Positions 8,738 through 17,520 of a stretch of DNA of 64,000 nt are shown here, piece after piece. Made by a program: the position numbers and the translations under genes. This stretch comes from an uncultured Cellvibrionales bacterium (GTDB lineage: Bacteria; Pseudomonadota; Gammaproteobacteria; Pseudomonadales; Dasaniaceae). A model generated the notes under the pieces. It was not told the origin of the DNA and ran no database searches. It saw nothing but the letters and a program-made list of their open reading frames with translations. Numbering within the stretch: the stretch's first letter is position 1; each line of letters opens with the position of its first letter. The stretch spans positions 1 to 64,000 of the forward strand of contig CAJVZD010000010.1 of NCBI GenBank assembly GCA_913019905.1, read 5' to 3'.

Positions 8738-9250
8738 TTACAAACAAGCCTCGCTATCGATTTTTAATACTCTTTGAATAAAGGGCCACTTTTTTTCTGT
8801 GTAAAGTTCTCTATCGTTTTCGTAGTGAGCAGCTAAGGCCTTTTTGAGATTGGTATACTCATTGACGAGCTCGGGATTTGTCCGCAGCACATCGCGAAAT
8901 TTTTTCCTTTCGCGCCACAACGGGCTGTCAAACGGAATTAGGTGCAAGTGATGGGTGCGATAGTGAGTAGACGGCTTGCAAAACCAGTGCATGACATCGC
9001 CTTTATAATCGGAATACAAATATCCACTATTGTTTAGAACGTCGATTGCAGGCAAAGAGTCCTTAAGAGATTTAACTCCAAACATAATATCTATGACAGG
9101 TTTTGCGACTAAGCCTGGCACTGCCGTGCTGCCGACATGCTCAATCCCACCGCTATTCCATTTGCCGATTATACTCAACAGGTATATCCGTTCGCTTTCA
9201 TACGTTACAGGCCAGAGTGGATCATATTCCGCCAGTACTATTTCATTCAT
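8738..9250 (-). CDS. GrpB family protein (UPF0157, nucleotidyltransferase-like)
   Basis: 170 residues. The N-terminus YDPLWPVTYESER is followed by IEHVGSTAVPGLVAKPVID, the GrpB signature, where GS and the following acidic residues align with the nucleotidyltransferase active site. The C-terminal HHLHLIPFDSPLWRERKKFR is also conserved in the family. The length matches family members. The biological role of the group is poorly known. The gene is monocistronic. Confidence 0.9.
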   Translation of the reverse strand: MNEIVLAEYDPLWPVTYESERIYLLSIIGKWNSGGIEHVGSTAVPGLVAKPVIDIMFGVKSLKDSLPAIDVLNNSGYLYSDYKGDVMHWFCKPSTHYRTHHLHLIPFDSPLWRERKKFRDVLRTNPELVNEYTNLKKALAAHYENDRELYTEKKWPFIQRVLKIDSEACL

Positions 9251-9558
9251 ATTTCGTGATCTTTATATTATCTAGCATAGAAATTAAGGCGGGCTAAACG
9301 CTTGCAAATCAATGTTCCAGTTATTCCATTTTTGCATTCTCCGTCTGAAAATCAGTTTAAATAGACAGCTGTTTCGAACCCAACGATTTATCCCGAGCGC
9401 TAACTACTTCGCCTTTGTTGGCACGAACAGTTTCTTCGCTACTCGCATACTTCGCTCTTCAGTTCCGAAAAATCCGCGTGTTAACTCAATATCACCAGGG
9501 CCCGCTTTCGGATTGACAATGGAGCCTGGATATTTTGACCGATCACCCTAACCAGGGC
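9251..9558. other. Intergenic region, nothing convincing
   Basis: About 308 nt between two leftward genes. A rightward frame at 9312-9551 exists but its translation is Phe/Arg/Ser-rich, has no domain signature or ribosome binding site, and I do not consider it a gene. The region probably holds the GrpB-gene promoter. Confidence 0.4.
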
Positions 9559-10659
9559 TCAACTTTCAAGGTGATCTAAATCATTAGGTTCATCATCATT
9601 AATCACCACTGCCACGGCACAATTACGGCCCGAGTTCTTTCCACGATAGAGCGCACTGTCCGCCTGCCTTATTACTTGATCTATATCTTCAATCAACGGG
9701 CCACGTGCACTTACAACCCCTAGCGTTAAAGTAACCGGATCTGAATTGTTCGGCCCGTAAGGAATCGATCGCTGGACAATGGTGGTCCTAATATTACCTG
9801 CAACTCTTTGCGCTCCTTCGCTATCGGTGTCTGGCAAGATAATCACAAATTCTTCACCTCCGAAGCGCCCGACGAAATCTGTCGATCTTTCGCAGCAGGA
9901 ACAAATAAGTTTCGCGATGTCGATGAGACAGCGATCACCGGCTTGATGACCATTGCTATCGTTGTATAACTTAAAGAAGTCAACGTCCGCCATAATGAAT
10001 GACAAATAGGTATCCGTCCGGCGCGCCCTTCCGACTTCCTGGGACAGTGCAGACTCAATCGCTCGGCGGTTTAATACGCCGGTTAGATAATCGGTATTTG
10101 ACTGCTTATCAAGTTTGATCAGTAGAGATCGAGTCATTGCAGAAAAACTCCAGACTACCCAGGTCGATATCACGCACAGGCAAGTTAGAACAATGTATCG
10201 ACCCAAACGAACACGATCGGGTCCGTTAGGGTTTTCCGGCACAAAGCCATTGAGACCCAGCGCAAACAACCCGGCTAGAATTAAACAGACCAGTACAAGA
10301 GCTATCCATGCGGCACGTGAATCTATTAACAACATGGTCAAAACCGGAATAAGGGGAGCAAGCAGCAGGATTGACCCAGCAAAACCACCAGTATTGAAGC
10401 TTCCCGCTGCAATCCCCATCAGCGAAAAGCCTACCAATATCCACGCAACGACGTCCATCGACCCGCCTCGCCTCAAGTAGACAGCGTTAGCCAGCCCCGC
10501 TACAACCACAAAAAGCGCCGGGATCGGAGGGTGCTCCAGGCCCATTACCACTAGTTTAGTAATAGCTAACACGGCGATTAAAACGGTGACAACAAGATTG
10601 GTAGCCTGGATCAAGCCACGCCGGCCCAGCGGTACCAACGATTCAAACTCAATGCTCAC
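9559..10659 (-). CDS. Membrane-bound diguanylate cyclase (GGEEF)
   Basis: 366 residues. The N-terminal half has about six membrane spans (residues 15-185) with no periplasmic domain, a MASE-like sensor. The GGEEF domain follows, beginning NTDYLTGVLNRRAIESAL. The active site is intact as GRFGGEEF, and an inhibitory I-site RSTD lies five residues before it, so the enzyme should make cyclic di-GMP and be product-inhibited. The C-terminal tail ends NDDEPNDLDHLES, an acidic extension. No adjacent partner was seen. Confidence 0.93.
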   Translation of the reverse strand: MSIEFESLVPLGRRGLIQATNLVVTVLIAVLAITKLVVMGLEHPPIPALFVVVAGLANAVYLRRGGSMDVVAWILVGFSLMGIAAGSFNTGGFAGSILLLAPLIPVLTMLLIDSRAAWIALVLVCLILAGLFALGLNGFVPENPNGPDRVRLGRYIVLTCLCVISTWVVWSFSAMTRSLLIKLDKQSNTDYLTGVLNRRAIESALSQEVGRARRTDTYLSFIMADVDFFKLYNDSNGHQAGDRCLIDIAKLICSCCERSTDFVGRFGGEEFVIILPDTDSEGAQRVAGNIRTTIVQRSIPYGPNNSDPVTLTLGVVSARGPLIEDIDQVIRQADSALYRGKNSGRNCAVAVVINDDEPNDLDHLES

Positions 10660-11381
10660 GATTTGCTGATTCCCCGTCTACTCTCTGTAAAGCGTTGAAG
10701 CTCGAAATGATCTGTAACTCCTGTTTAGCGACATCGACATATTTTTCCAATAGTAAAACAATTTTGCTCAATAGCAACCATGAGTTGTCGCTTAGGCCGA
10801 TTAATGAAATAGCATTGTTAGGACAGATCCATCAATTTTCTTATCTTTAGTTACAGGACAACTGATCATGGAATATAGAATGTCGTTATAAGGTAGAGAT
10901 GCAGCCTCATCTGGGATGCCTTTCATCATTATTGACTAGCCATGATGTCCTCAAATAACGGGGGGACGTGTGGATTAAATTATTTGGTTTTACAACGGTC
11001 TTAACTAAACATCCGATAGGATACGCACACACTGAGCATCTGTACTGAAAGGCATTATCGGTGTGGTTTAAGAATAACGATAGCGAAATGCCGCACTAAT
11101 TGAGACACATTGCAGCGAAGCCCGCCATTGCCGCAACGGTTCTACGCAGCCATTTATTACTCGACCGAGGTTCACTAGCACCCTGCATAAGTACTCAATG
11201 AACTACATAGACACGATCAATCGACTAAAACATCACAACATTTCAGTCTATAGGTAACACGCTTCACTACAAGCGTATGTAAGGTGTTAGTATTCTAACG
11301 AAAATAACCGTTATCGCAGTAAAAAACGGCTATTTTGGTTATCGTATTGAACTCTTTCTTGGCGCTACAGAATCCTAAACA
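10660..11381. other. 722-nt intergenic region, mostly featureless
   Basis: No credible coding frame was found on either strand; the longest frames are short and lack ribosome binding sites. The left part should contain the promoter of the diguanylate cyclase gene, and the right end holds the terminator-like hairpin at 11301-11336. A small RNA in this gap cannot be excluded from sequence alone. Confidence 0.4.
11301..11336 (-). terminator. Terminator-like hairpin after the aldolase gene
   Basis: AAAATAACCGTT (11301-11312) and AACGGCTATTTT (11325-11336) pair with one mismatch around a 12-nt loop. The A-tract/T-tract arms fit a bidirectional intrinsic terminator about 45 nt past the aldolase stop. 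Confidence 0.4.
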
Positions 11382-12176
11382 TTAATCAAATAAGTCGGGC
11401 TGTTCGGCGACAATAACGTTGTACAAGGTTTGGAAACTAAACCAACCCGCTAGTTCACTGCCAACATTCTGCTGGGTCGAAGCGGCAACAGCGGGGGAAA
11501 TCAATTTCGGCTTGCCGGCAGCTTCTGCCAATAGCTGAGCCTGACAGGATCTTTCCATCGTGATGTACCACCAGACGGCCGCATCGACAGTTTTAGCAAC
11601 TGTTAGCAGACCATGATTTTGCAAAATGGCTGCCTTTTTACCAGTAATCGCATTACCTATTTGCGTACCATATTCTTCTTCTAGGACTACACCGGTAAAT
11701 TCTTCCAGTAAAATATGCTCGTCATAAAAGGCGCAGGCGTCCTGCGTTATCGGGTCCAATTTACGACCCAATGCCGACCAGGATTTCCCGTATACTGAAT
11801 GAGAATGAGCTGCCGCATCGATGTCCGGGTTCTGCTTATGAATATTTGAATGAATGGTGAACGCGGCTCCATTTAGCATACCGCTACCTTCAACAACGAC
11901 GCCATCGTGATTGACCAATATTAGGTCCGAAACCTTTATTTGTTTGAACGAGACGCCCATGGGATTAACCCAAAAGTGATCTTTGCGCTCGGGGTCGCGG
12001 ACAGTGATGTGTCCTGCGGCGCCTTCATCAAAACCAAATTTCCCAAACAAACGGCATGAAGCAGCAAGACGTTGTTTGCGCTGCAAGCGATCCGCTTCAA
12101 AGGATTCATACTGAACCGGAAATACAAATTCTTCTTTTACATTCATTACTAGATCGACTGGTGCTTTATCACCCAT
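11382..12176 (-). CDS. Class II aldolase/adducin family protein
   Basis: 264 residues of the class II aldolase fold. RLFGKFGFDEGAAGHITVRD opens the domain. The zinc ligands are seen in AAAHSHSVYGKSWSALG (His-x-His) and in ILQNHGLLTVAKTVDAAVWW (His). The acidic partner is probably in YDEHILLEEF. The group includes fuculose/rhamnulose-phosphate aldolases, but this subgroup is common in marine proteobacteria without a proven substrate, often near aromatic or steroid catabolism genes. It is divergent from the Crp/Fnr gene 150 nt away. A 7-bp inverted repeat GTTGATT/AATCAAC (12193-12199, 12223-12229) lies in the shared promoter region. Confidence 0.88.
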   Translation of the reverse strand: MGDKAPVDLVMNVKEEFVFPVQYESFEADRLQRKQRLAASCRLFGKFGFDEGAAGHITVRDPERKDHFWVNPMGVSFKQIKVSDLILVNHDGVVVEGSGMLNGAAFTIHSNIHKQNPDIDAAAHSHSVYGKSWSALGRKLDPITQDACAFYDEHILLEEFTGVVLEEEYGTQIGNAITGKKAAILQNHGLLTVAKTVDAAVWWYITMERSCQAQLLAEAAGKPKLISPAVAASTQQNVGSELAGWFSFQTLYNVIVAEQPDLFD

Positions 12177-12337
12177 AACAGGCTCCTAAATGGTTGATTT
12201 ATTCGTCATAGAAAGTAATAGTAATCAACTCTTGCTTCGTTTAATGTCAACTAACAGACAGTTGCCATAATTCTCTTACGGCCGTTCATTCTCACAAACC
12301 TTTTTGCAAACTTTACTAGCTACTCTTGGAGAACACG

Positions 12338-13015
12338 TTGGCACATCGATATCTCGGCAACAATTGGATTACCCAGCTGCCGGAAGACGTCAGAGACGCC
12401 ACGCTAGCACTAATGACCACCCGTAGTTACAGCAAAGGAGAAACAATCTATCAAGAGGGCCAGGTACCCCACGCTTTGTGGCAAGTGGCTCGCGGTAGGG
12501 TCAAGCTGACCAATACCCACATCGACGGCAAAGAGGTCGTTTTTGTTATTTTCGAAGCGGGTGACTGTTTCGGTGAATTAAGCATGATCGATGACAAACC
12601 GTCGTCGAATACCGCAACGGCCACCGAAAATACCGAGTTATTGGAACTAAAACGATCTGATTTCAACCGTCTGTACCAAGAATATCCGGAAATACCCAAA
12701 CAACTGAATGCGTTGCTTGCTGAACGGATGCGGCATATGGTGAGTTTTTACGAAAGTATGGCCTTACGCCCCTTAGAGAGCCGACTCGCTCATCGCCTTT
12801 GCTACTTAACCGGTAACTTACCGGGTAAAAACACCATTAGTCCACCCGCCACTGAAGTCACTATTACTCAACAAGATATTGGCTCGATGCTTGGAGCGAC
12901 GCGGCAGGCAGTCAGTAAAATATTAAACGAATGGCGGGATGAAAACGTCATCGCGATCGAATACGGAAAAATCACCATTATCGACACCGACCATCTTGCC
13001 AATCTCGCCATTTAG
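12338..13015 (+). CDS. Crp/Fnr family transcriptional regulator
   Basis: About 225 residues. I chose the TTG at 12338 because GGAG (12328-12331) sits six bases upstream; an in-frame TTG at 12326 is possible. The cyclic-nucleotide-like sensor domain (about 1-130) shows GDCFGELSMIDDKPSSNTATA, close to the phosphate-binding cassette. The winged HTH reads TQQDIGSMLGATRQAVSKIL followed by NEWRDENVIAIEYGKI. There are no Fnr-type N-terminal Cys, so oxygen sensing by an iron-sulfur cluster is unlikely. The gene is divergent from the aldolase and upstream of the bufferin operon. It could regulate either, which is inference. Confidence 0.9.
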   Translation: MAHRYLGNNWITQLPEDVRDATLALMTTRSYSKGETIYQEGQVPHALWQVARGRVKLTNTHIDGKEVVFVIFEAGDCFGELSMIDDKPSSNTATATENTELLELKRSDFNRLYQEYPEIPKQLNALLAERMRHMVSFYESMALRPLESRLAHRLCYLTGNLPGKNTISPPATEVTITQQDIGSMLGATRQAVSKILNEWRDENVIAIEYGKITIIDTDHLANLAI

Positions 13016-13294
13016 CTCAACCACACTTAATTTGAAGCGTTTGAACCTCCCCCTATTAGAAAATCACAGTCGGGAACACAGCTCTATCACCAGGCCAAAC
13101 ACGATTGAGATGACGGGTACCTCGGCTATTTGTTATGAAATCGTTTCGAGTTGTGATCAAATTGTTATAACTTTCAGATCGGTATTCTCTAGACTATCAT
13201 TTAATCAGATTCATTTGATTTACAAACCGGCAAACACAATCAATTACGCAGTAATTTACGCCAGCCCCTAAACAACCATCAAATTTCGGAGATT

Positions 13295-13756
13295 ATGATG
13301 AAACAAAACACTCACACCAAATTTAAAGGAACCGCCGTTGCCATGGCTGTCGCGGGACTACTAGGCTGCGCGCAAGCTCAGGCTGAGTCTTCAGCCAAAG
13401 CGGTCAATTCTACGGATTTAGCACATTGTTACGGTGTAAATACCTGTAAAGGGCATAACGATTGCAAAACCGCCGAAAATGCCTGTAAGGGACAAGGTTC
13501 CTGCAAAGGTCTTGGTTTTGTCGCGATGTCGACCAAAGCCTGTGCCGATGTTGGCGGCGAAACAAAGGATGAATGGAGAGGCGCAGTCAATACCGCTGAA
13601 CTGACTCATTGTTATGGCGTGAACGTTTGTAAAGGACACAACGACTGCAAAACCGCCGAAAACGCCTGCGCGGGACTAGGGTCTTGTAAGGGCCTTGGGT
13701 TTGTCGCGATTGCCAGCAAAACTTGTTCAGACATTGGCGGTAAAGTAGGTGCATAA
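13295..13756 (+). CDS. bufA: Bufferin-type RiPP precursor with tandemly duplicated Cys-rich core
   Basis: 153 residues. Residues 1-30 are a Sec signal (MAVAGLLGCAQAQA); the LLGC also fits a lipobox. Two homologous halves follow, at about 39-94 and 100-153. Each has HCYGVN, CKGHNDCKTAENAC, SCKGLGFVA and a final Cys. Cys positions 45, 51, 57, 64, 70, 83 repeat at 106, 112, 118, 125, 131, 144, an exact offset of 61. The gene is followed by DUF692 and DUF2063 genes. In known bufferins these modify Cys to thiooxazole-type heterocycles that bind copper. The precursor resembles the CKGHNDC group rather than the DUF2282 group, but the subtype is uncertain. A TGTGA half-site (13152) upstream could be bound by the neighbouring Crp/Fnr protein. 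Confidence 0.88.
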   Translation: MMKQNTHTKFKGTAVAMAVAGLLGCAQAQAESSAKAVNSTDLAHCYGVNTCKGHNDCKTAENACKGQGSCKGLGFVAMSTKACADVGGETKDEWRGAVNTAELTHCYGVNVCKGHNDCKTAENACAGLGSCKGLGFVAIASKTCSDIGGKVGA

Positions 13757-14681
13757 AGAAGACCACAAGGGGGCGAAAGCCCCCTCTGTCCACAGTAGTA
13801 AAACAGCAATACCTACCGACACGCCCTATTTGGGCTTCGGCTTAGGTTTACGCACAGACCACTTTCATGACGTTCTGCAACAAAAACCAGCACTAGACTG
13901 GTTTGAAGTCGTGTCCGAGAACTTTATGGTGGATGGCGGCAAGCCAAAATACTATTTGCACGCCATCAGAGAGCGTTACCCCATGGTTATGCATGGCGTT
14001 TCGCTTTCGATAGGATCAACCGACCCAATAAACTATGACTATCTCCGAAAGCTAAAAGTGTTAGCGAACGAGTTACAACCCGAATGGTTGTCCGACCACC
14101 TTTGCTGGACCGGAGCACATCAAACCAATAGTCACGATTTACTGCCCCTACCCTATAACGAAGAAGCCTTGTCACATGTTGTCGACCGTGTTTCTGCCGT
14201 ACAGGATTTTCTCGGCCGACAAATTCTGCTAGAGAATGTGTCGAGCTACATTACCTACAAAGAATCAGTGATGACAGAGTGGGATTTTCTAAATGAAGTT
14301 GCGGCGCGAGCTGACTGCCACATACTGTTAGACATCAACAACATATACGTTAGCGCTCGCAATCACGATTTTTCCTGCCGGGATTATCTTAACGGAATCG
14401 CCGAAAACAGAGTGAGGCAATTTCATTTGGCTGGCCATTCAGACTATGGTGACTATGTCATCGACACACATGACCACGACGTCGCAGACCCTGTTTGGGA
14501 TTTGTATCGGGAGGCATTAAAACGTTTTGGATTGATTAGCACCATGATTGAGCGCGACGACAACATTCCTCCATTAGAAGACTTACTGGCAGAACTGGAT
14601 GTTGCACGGCGTATTGCCAATGAAGTATGTAATTTTGATCAGCCAATAACTCCAGGAAACGATACAGCTAATCATGGGTAA
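13749..14681 (+). CDS. bufB: MNIO (DUF692) RiPP-modifying oxidative enzyme BufB
   Basis: 310 residues from a GTG overlapping the precursor stop by 8 nt. The TIM-barrel multinuclear iron enzyme (MbnB/BufB type) begins at LGFGLGLRTDHF. Candidate metal ligands by family pattern are E57, H82, E162, D195, N198, H226, H230, H241 or H243, and E268. VMHGVSLSIGS, LLENVSSY, LDINNIYVSARNH and QFHLAGHSD are visible. It would oxidise core-peptide Cys using iron and oxygen. No other start codon lies before LGFGLGL except a TTG inside it, so the GTG is favoured although its ribosome binding site is weak; translational coupling to bufA is likely. The hairpin at 13768-13785 lies in codons 7-13. Confidence 0.92.
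   Translation: MHKEDHKGAKAPSVHSSKTAIPTDTPYLGFGLGLRTDHFHDVLQQKPALDWFEVVSENFMVDGGKPKYYLHAIRERYPMVMHGVSLSIGSTDPINYDYLRKLKVLANELQPEWLSDHLCWTGAHQTNSHDLLPLPYNEEALSHVVDRVSAVQDFLGRQILLENVSSYITYKESVMTEWDFLNEVAARADCHILLDINNIYVSARNHDFSCRDYLNGIAENRVRQFHLAGHSDYGDYVIDTHDHDVADPVWDLYREALKRFGLISTMIERDDNIPPLEDLLAELDVARRIANEVCNFDQPITPGNDTANHG
13768..13785 (+). promoter_or_regulatory. GAAA-tetraloop hairpin at the bufA-bufB junction
   Basis: GGGGGC-GAAA-GCCCCC with an extra A-T pair forms a very stable stem 12 nt after the bufA stop. No U-tract follows, so it is not a standard terminator. It may protect the 3' end of a bufA-only transcript or lower bufB translation, giving an excess of precursor over enzyme. 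Structure is seen; role is inference. Confidence 0.6.
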
Positions 14682-15450
14682 TCGGACTTTACTAACACTG
14701 CAAGAGAAAATGATGGGGTTCTTGACGGCAAGTGACGGAAGAATTTCCGAGCATGTTATCGATCAGGGTAATATCGATAAATCAACTCGCTTGAACATAT
14801 ATAAAAATGCTTACGAGACCCGGTTAAAAGAAGTCATAGACACAGACCACAATGTATTAAGTTTCTATCTCGGAGATGAGCTGTTTGATGAAATGGTATC
14901 AGTCTTTAGACAACAACATCCATCGCACAATACGTCGCTGCGCAATTACGCCGACCAGTTACCTCAGTTTCTGAAGGAAACCCTGCCGTTTTCTGAACAC
15001 CCGATTATTAGCGAAATCGCAACGTTCGAAAGACTATTAATGACCGCTTTTGACTCACAGGATGCAACCCGGTTTTGTCAGGATGACCTGCACGTGGTGC
15101 CAACAGAAAACTGGCCAGAATTAACTTTCAAATTTCATCCTAGCGTTCAGGTTTTTTATTCAAAATGGAACTCTGTTGAATCATGGCAGGCCTTAAAATC
15201 AGAAAAAATCCCCGAGCCCGCGAACAGACTTTCAAATTGTTGGCTGTTATGGAGAAACGAAGAGCGCCTGACTGAATTCCGGTCTCTTAACGAGGAAGAA
15301 TTGTCACTCATTAAACTCATTGTCGCCGGCTCAAGCTTTTCAACTCTGTGCGAACAACTATTACAAAAAAATGACGAAAAGGATGTACCAGCCCTTGCGT
15401 TAAACTATTTATCCGGCTGGCTTAACGACGGTATTTTAAGGAATATTTGA
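14674..15450 (+). CDS. bufC: DUF2063 RiPP-recognition partner BufC (HvfC-like)
   Basis: 258 residues, starting 8 nt inside bufB. The N-terminal helical DUF2063 domain (about 1-95) shows LQEKMMGFLT, LNIYKNAYETRLKEVIDTD, and LRNYADQLPQFLKE. The C-terminal part is the winged domain that ends many HvfC proteins. In studied systems this protein binds the precursor and the MNIO enzyme and is needed for modification; the old label of DNA-binding protein is misleading. No DoxX-type (bufD) gene follows, so the operon is the minimal ABC set. About 195 nt separate it from the converging DUF1801 gene. Confidence 0.87.
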   Translation: MGNRTLLTLQEKMMGFLTASDGRISEHVIDQGNIDKSTRLNIYKNAYETRLKEVIDTDHNVLSFYLGDELFDEMVSVFRQQHPSHNTSLRNYADQLPQFLKETLPFSEHPIISEIATFERLLMTAFDSQDATRFCQDDLHVVPTENWPELTFKFHPSVQVFYSKWNSVESWQALKSEKIPEPANRLSNCWLLWRNEERLTEFRSLNEEELSLIKLIVAGSSFSTLCEQLLQKNDEKDVPALALNYLSGWLNDGILRNI

Positions 15451-15645
15451 GCGAATTTTGTTCTCTTGAGCGTAGTAAAATTTGTCACTGCATCATTTTC
15501 GTTAATCTCTACCAGCCTAACCGCAGCGCCGCCTGTTCGCGTTTTTTGAAGACGAACAATCGCTCAACAGTTTAGATTATCGATCATTGAAGACCGTTCT
15601 CCGAATCAGGCTAGACTTTAAATTTAACTCGATAGCCACAATAAA

Positions 15646-15981
15646 CTAGCTGATATTTAGTCGCTGGGCTTGCTGTAGGTAATAGTCAATTGCCTGAAAA
15701 TCAAGTGCTGTTTTGCCGTATAACTTATGTACTCGCATTTTTTTCCCGCTGCCCGTCAACAAGTCAAATTTATCTTCAAACAGAGCGCCTTTTAAATATC
15801 CAATATCAACACCAATTGCCGTGGTCCGCATGTGGCAAACACCACCGTTGAGATCTGAATAAGTCGTGATTCTCGGTTTTTTGGTTTCTATCATACCCTC
15901 TGTCGCCAACAAAATGCCGCGCAAGGTATTAAACATATCATGAAATTCTGATTCTATATCTTTATCGAATTGCTTAATCAT
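15646..15981 (-). CDS. DUF1801 (YdhG/YjbR-like) family protein
   Basis: 111 residues from an ATG at 15981 that overlaps the amidase stop as ATGA, indicating translational coupling; a longer frame to 16029 is less likely. The pattern LNGGVCHMRTTAIGVDIGYL followed by KGALFED and the GSGKKMRVHKL segment identify DUF1801, a small CyaY-like fold of unknown function. The C-terminal helix AIDYYLQQAQRL is typical. Linkage to an amidase is not a known pathway signature. Confidence 0.82.
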   Translation of the reverse strand: MIKQFDKDIESEFHDMFNTLRGILLATEGMIETKKPRITTYSDLNGGVCHMRTTAIGVDIGYLKGALFEDKFDLLTGSGKKMRVHKLYGKTALDFQAIDYYLQQAQRLNIS

Positions 15982-17405
15982 TGCGAAAACTCCCCGGAAC
16001 TTAGTGGGTATAAGTTTAAACCCAGGCAACGTTCAATTTCTTCAGCGACAGCTAACAACGCCGTTTCGCCGTTGCGCTTGCCGACAATTTGCACGCCGAT
16101 AGGAATCCCGGTGTTGTTGTCTTTGATAACAGGCAAGGTAACGACAGGATGGCCGGTCAAATTAAAGGGAGTCGTTAAGCGTGTTAAAGCTTCAAAATAA
16201 TTCAGCTTTTGACCCATCACATCAAAACTATGATCATAGTCACGTACAAAGTCAGTTTCGAAGCTGGCTTGTACGTGCTGAAAGGCTGGCACTAATGTCA
16301 CCGGTAAAATCCAGGCGTCGTAGTGTTTAAAGAACTCATCCAACTGTCCGATAATCTGCGACCGCGTTTGTATGGCTTGTTGATACCAGATTTTCTTGCG
16401 TCTATTACCTTGTTGAATCGGCTTGATAAATGTTGGCGATCTCCGCACTGCCGCGCGCGACATCAAGCGCCCAAGCAACCTTTGCACTGGGTTAGCCAGC
16501 GCAGAAAATTGATAACCCTGGATTACCCCATAGGCTTGCCACGCTTGATGCCAATCAAAGCCCTCCGGGACAGCCGGCGTAAGTTGTATTCCATCCGTAC
16601 TGCTCAACACATCGCTGCAGTGTTTAATACTGGCTTCGATTTGTGAATGCAAAGGAAACTCGGACGACGGAGGCAAGACGGCCAGACGTATCGATTTGTT
16701 GACTCGATCCTTAGCTTGAAGGCAACGATCGCTACCACTCAATGCCTCCCACATTAATCGTAAGTCACCGATGTTACGGGTAATAGGTCCTACCCGCGGT
16801 AAATATTCAATAGTGTGATTACTTTGCTCGACTAAGGTCATCGTGCCACGAGTTGATAAGGTGTCGACCGTTGGCATCAAGCTACAGACGCCGCAATAGG
16901 AAGCCGGTATGCGCAATGAGCCTGCCAAGTCAGTGCCAATTTCGGCAAAGCTCATGCCACTTGCCACTGCGCACGCTCCTCCGCCGCTGCTCCCTCCCGT
17001 CGTATAGCTTTGATCCCAGGGGTTATTCGTTCGTCCATGCACTTTGTTATAGGTTTGAAAATCCATCGCTAACGGTGGTAAATTAGTTTTACCTAAAATC
17101 TGTGCCCCAGCCGCTTTCAAATCTGTCACTATTTTTGCGTCGTTTTCTGGAACAAAGTCCGCCAATCCCTCAAAACCACTGGTGCAAGGCATTCCGGCAA
17201 CGTGAATTTGGTCTTTTATGGACACGGGTAAACCGTGCAATAGACCACTAGGATTATGACTTTCCTTAGATTCGACAACATGCACAAATGCATTTAGATC
17301 CGGATTGAATTCAGATATTTTGCTGAGCTGCTTCTGTAGTATTTGTTCACTATTAATGTCACCGCGACGCAATTGAGCGACCGTTTCTTCGGCACTGAGA
17401 TTCAT
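15978..17405 (-). CDS. Amidase signature family enzyme
   Basis: About 475 residues from the ATG at 17405, chosen because AGGAG is 8 nt upstream; a TTG at 17426 would add seven residues. The Ser-cis-Ser-Lys triad is visible: Lys in PVSIKDQIHVAG, cis-Ser in TGGSSGGGACAVASG, and the nucleophilic Ser in GTDLAGSLRIPASYCG. The length fits the family. It hydrolyses an amide (or carbamoyl) bond of unknown substrate. It lacks the partners expected for GatA (no gatB/gatC nearby), so a catabolic amidase is more likely. It is coupled to the DUF1801 gene downstream. Confidence 0.92.
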   Translation of the reverse strand: MNLSAEETVAQLRRGDINSEQILQKQLSKISEFNPDLNAFVHVVESKESHNPSGLLHGLPVSIKDQIHVAGMPCTSGFEGLADFVPENDAKIVTDLKAAGAQILGKTNLPPLAMDFQTYNKVHGRTNNPWDQSYTTGGSSGGGACAVASGMSFAEIGTDLAGSLRIPASYCGVCSLMPTVDTLSTRGTMTLVEQSNHTIEYLPRVGPITRNIGDLRLMWEALSGSDRCLQAKDRVNKSIRLAVLPPSSEFPLHSQIEASIKHCSDVLSSTDGIQLTPAVPEGFDWHQAWQAYGVIQGYQFSALANPVQRLLGRLMSRAAVRRSPTFIKPIQQGNRRKKIWYQQAIQTRSQIIGQLDEFFKHYDAWILPVTLVPAFQHVQASFETDFVRDYDHSFDVMGQKLNYFEALTRLTTPFNLTGHPVVTLPVIKDNNTGIPIGVQIVGKRNGETALLAVAEEIERCLGLNLYPLSSGEFSQ

Positions 17406-17520
17406 AACATTAACTCCTGACTTCAAAAGTCGTAGTTAACGTCAAAAACCTACTGATTACTGTTCCAATCCTGCGCTCTGCCAAAGCTCGCAACAGCTAC
17501 TGACTGCTTACTGCTTGTCT

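Noticed and set aside
9312-9551. Rightward 79-codon reading frame
   Set aside because: No ribosome binding site, no domain, composition unlike protein.
12939-13271. Rightward frame spanning the end of the Crp/Fnr gene and the buf promoter region
   Set aside because: Shadow of the regulator gene in another frame; low-complexity translation.
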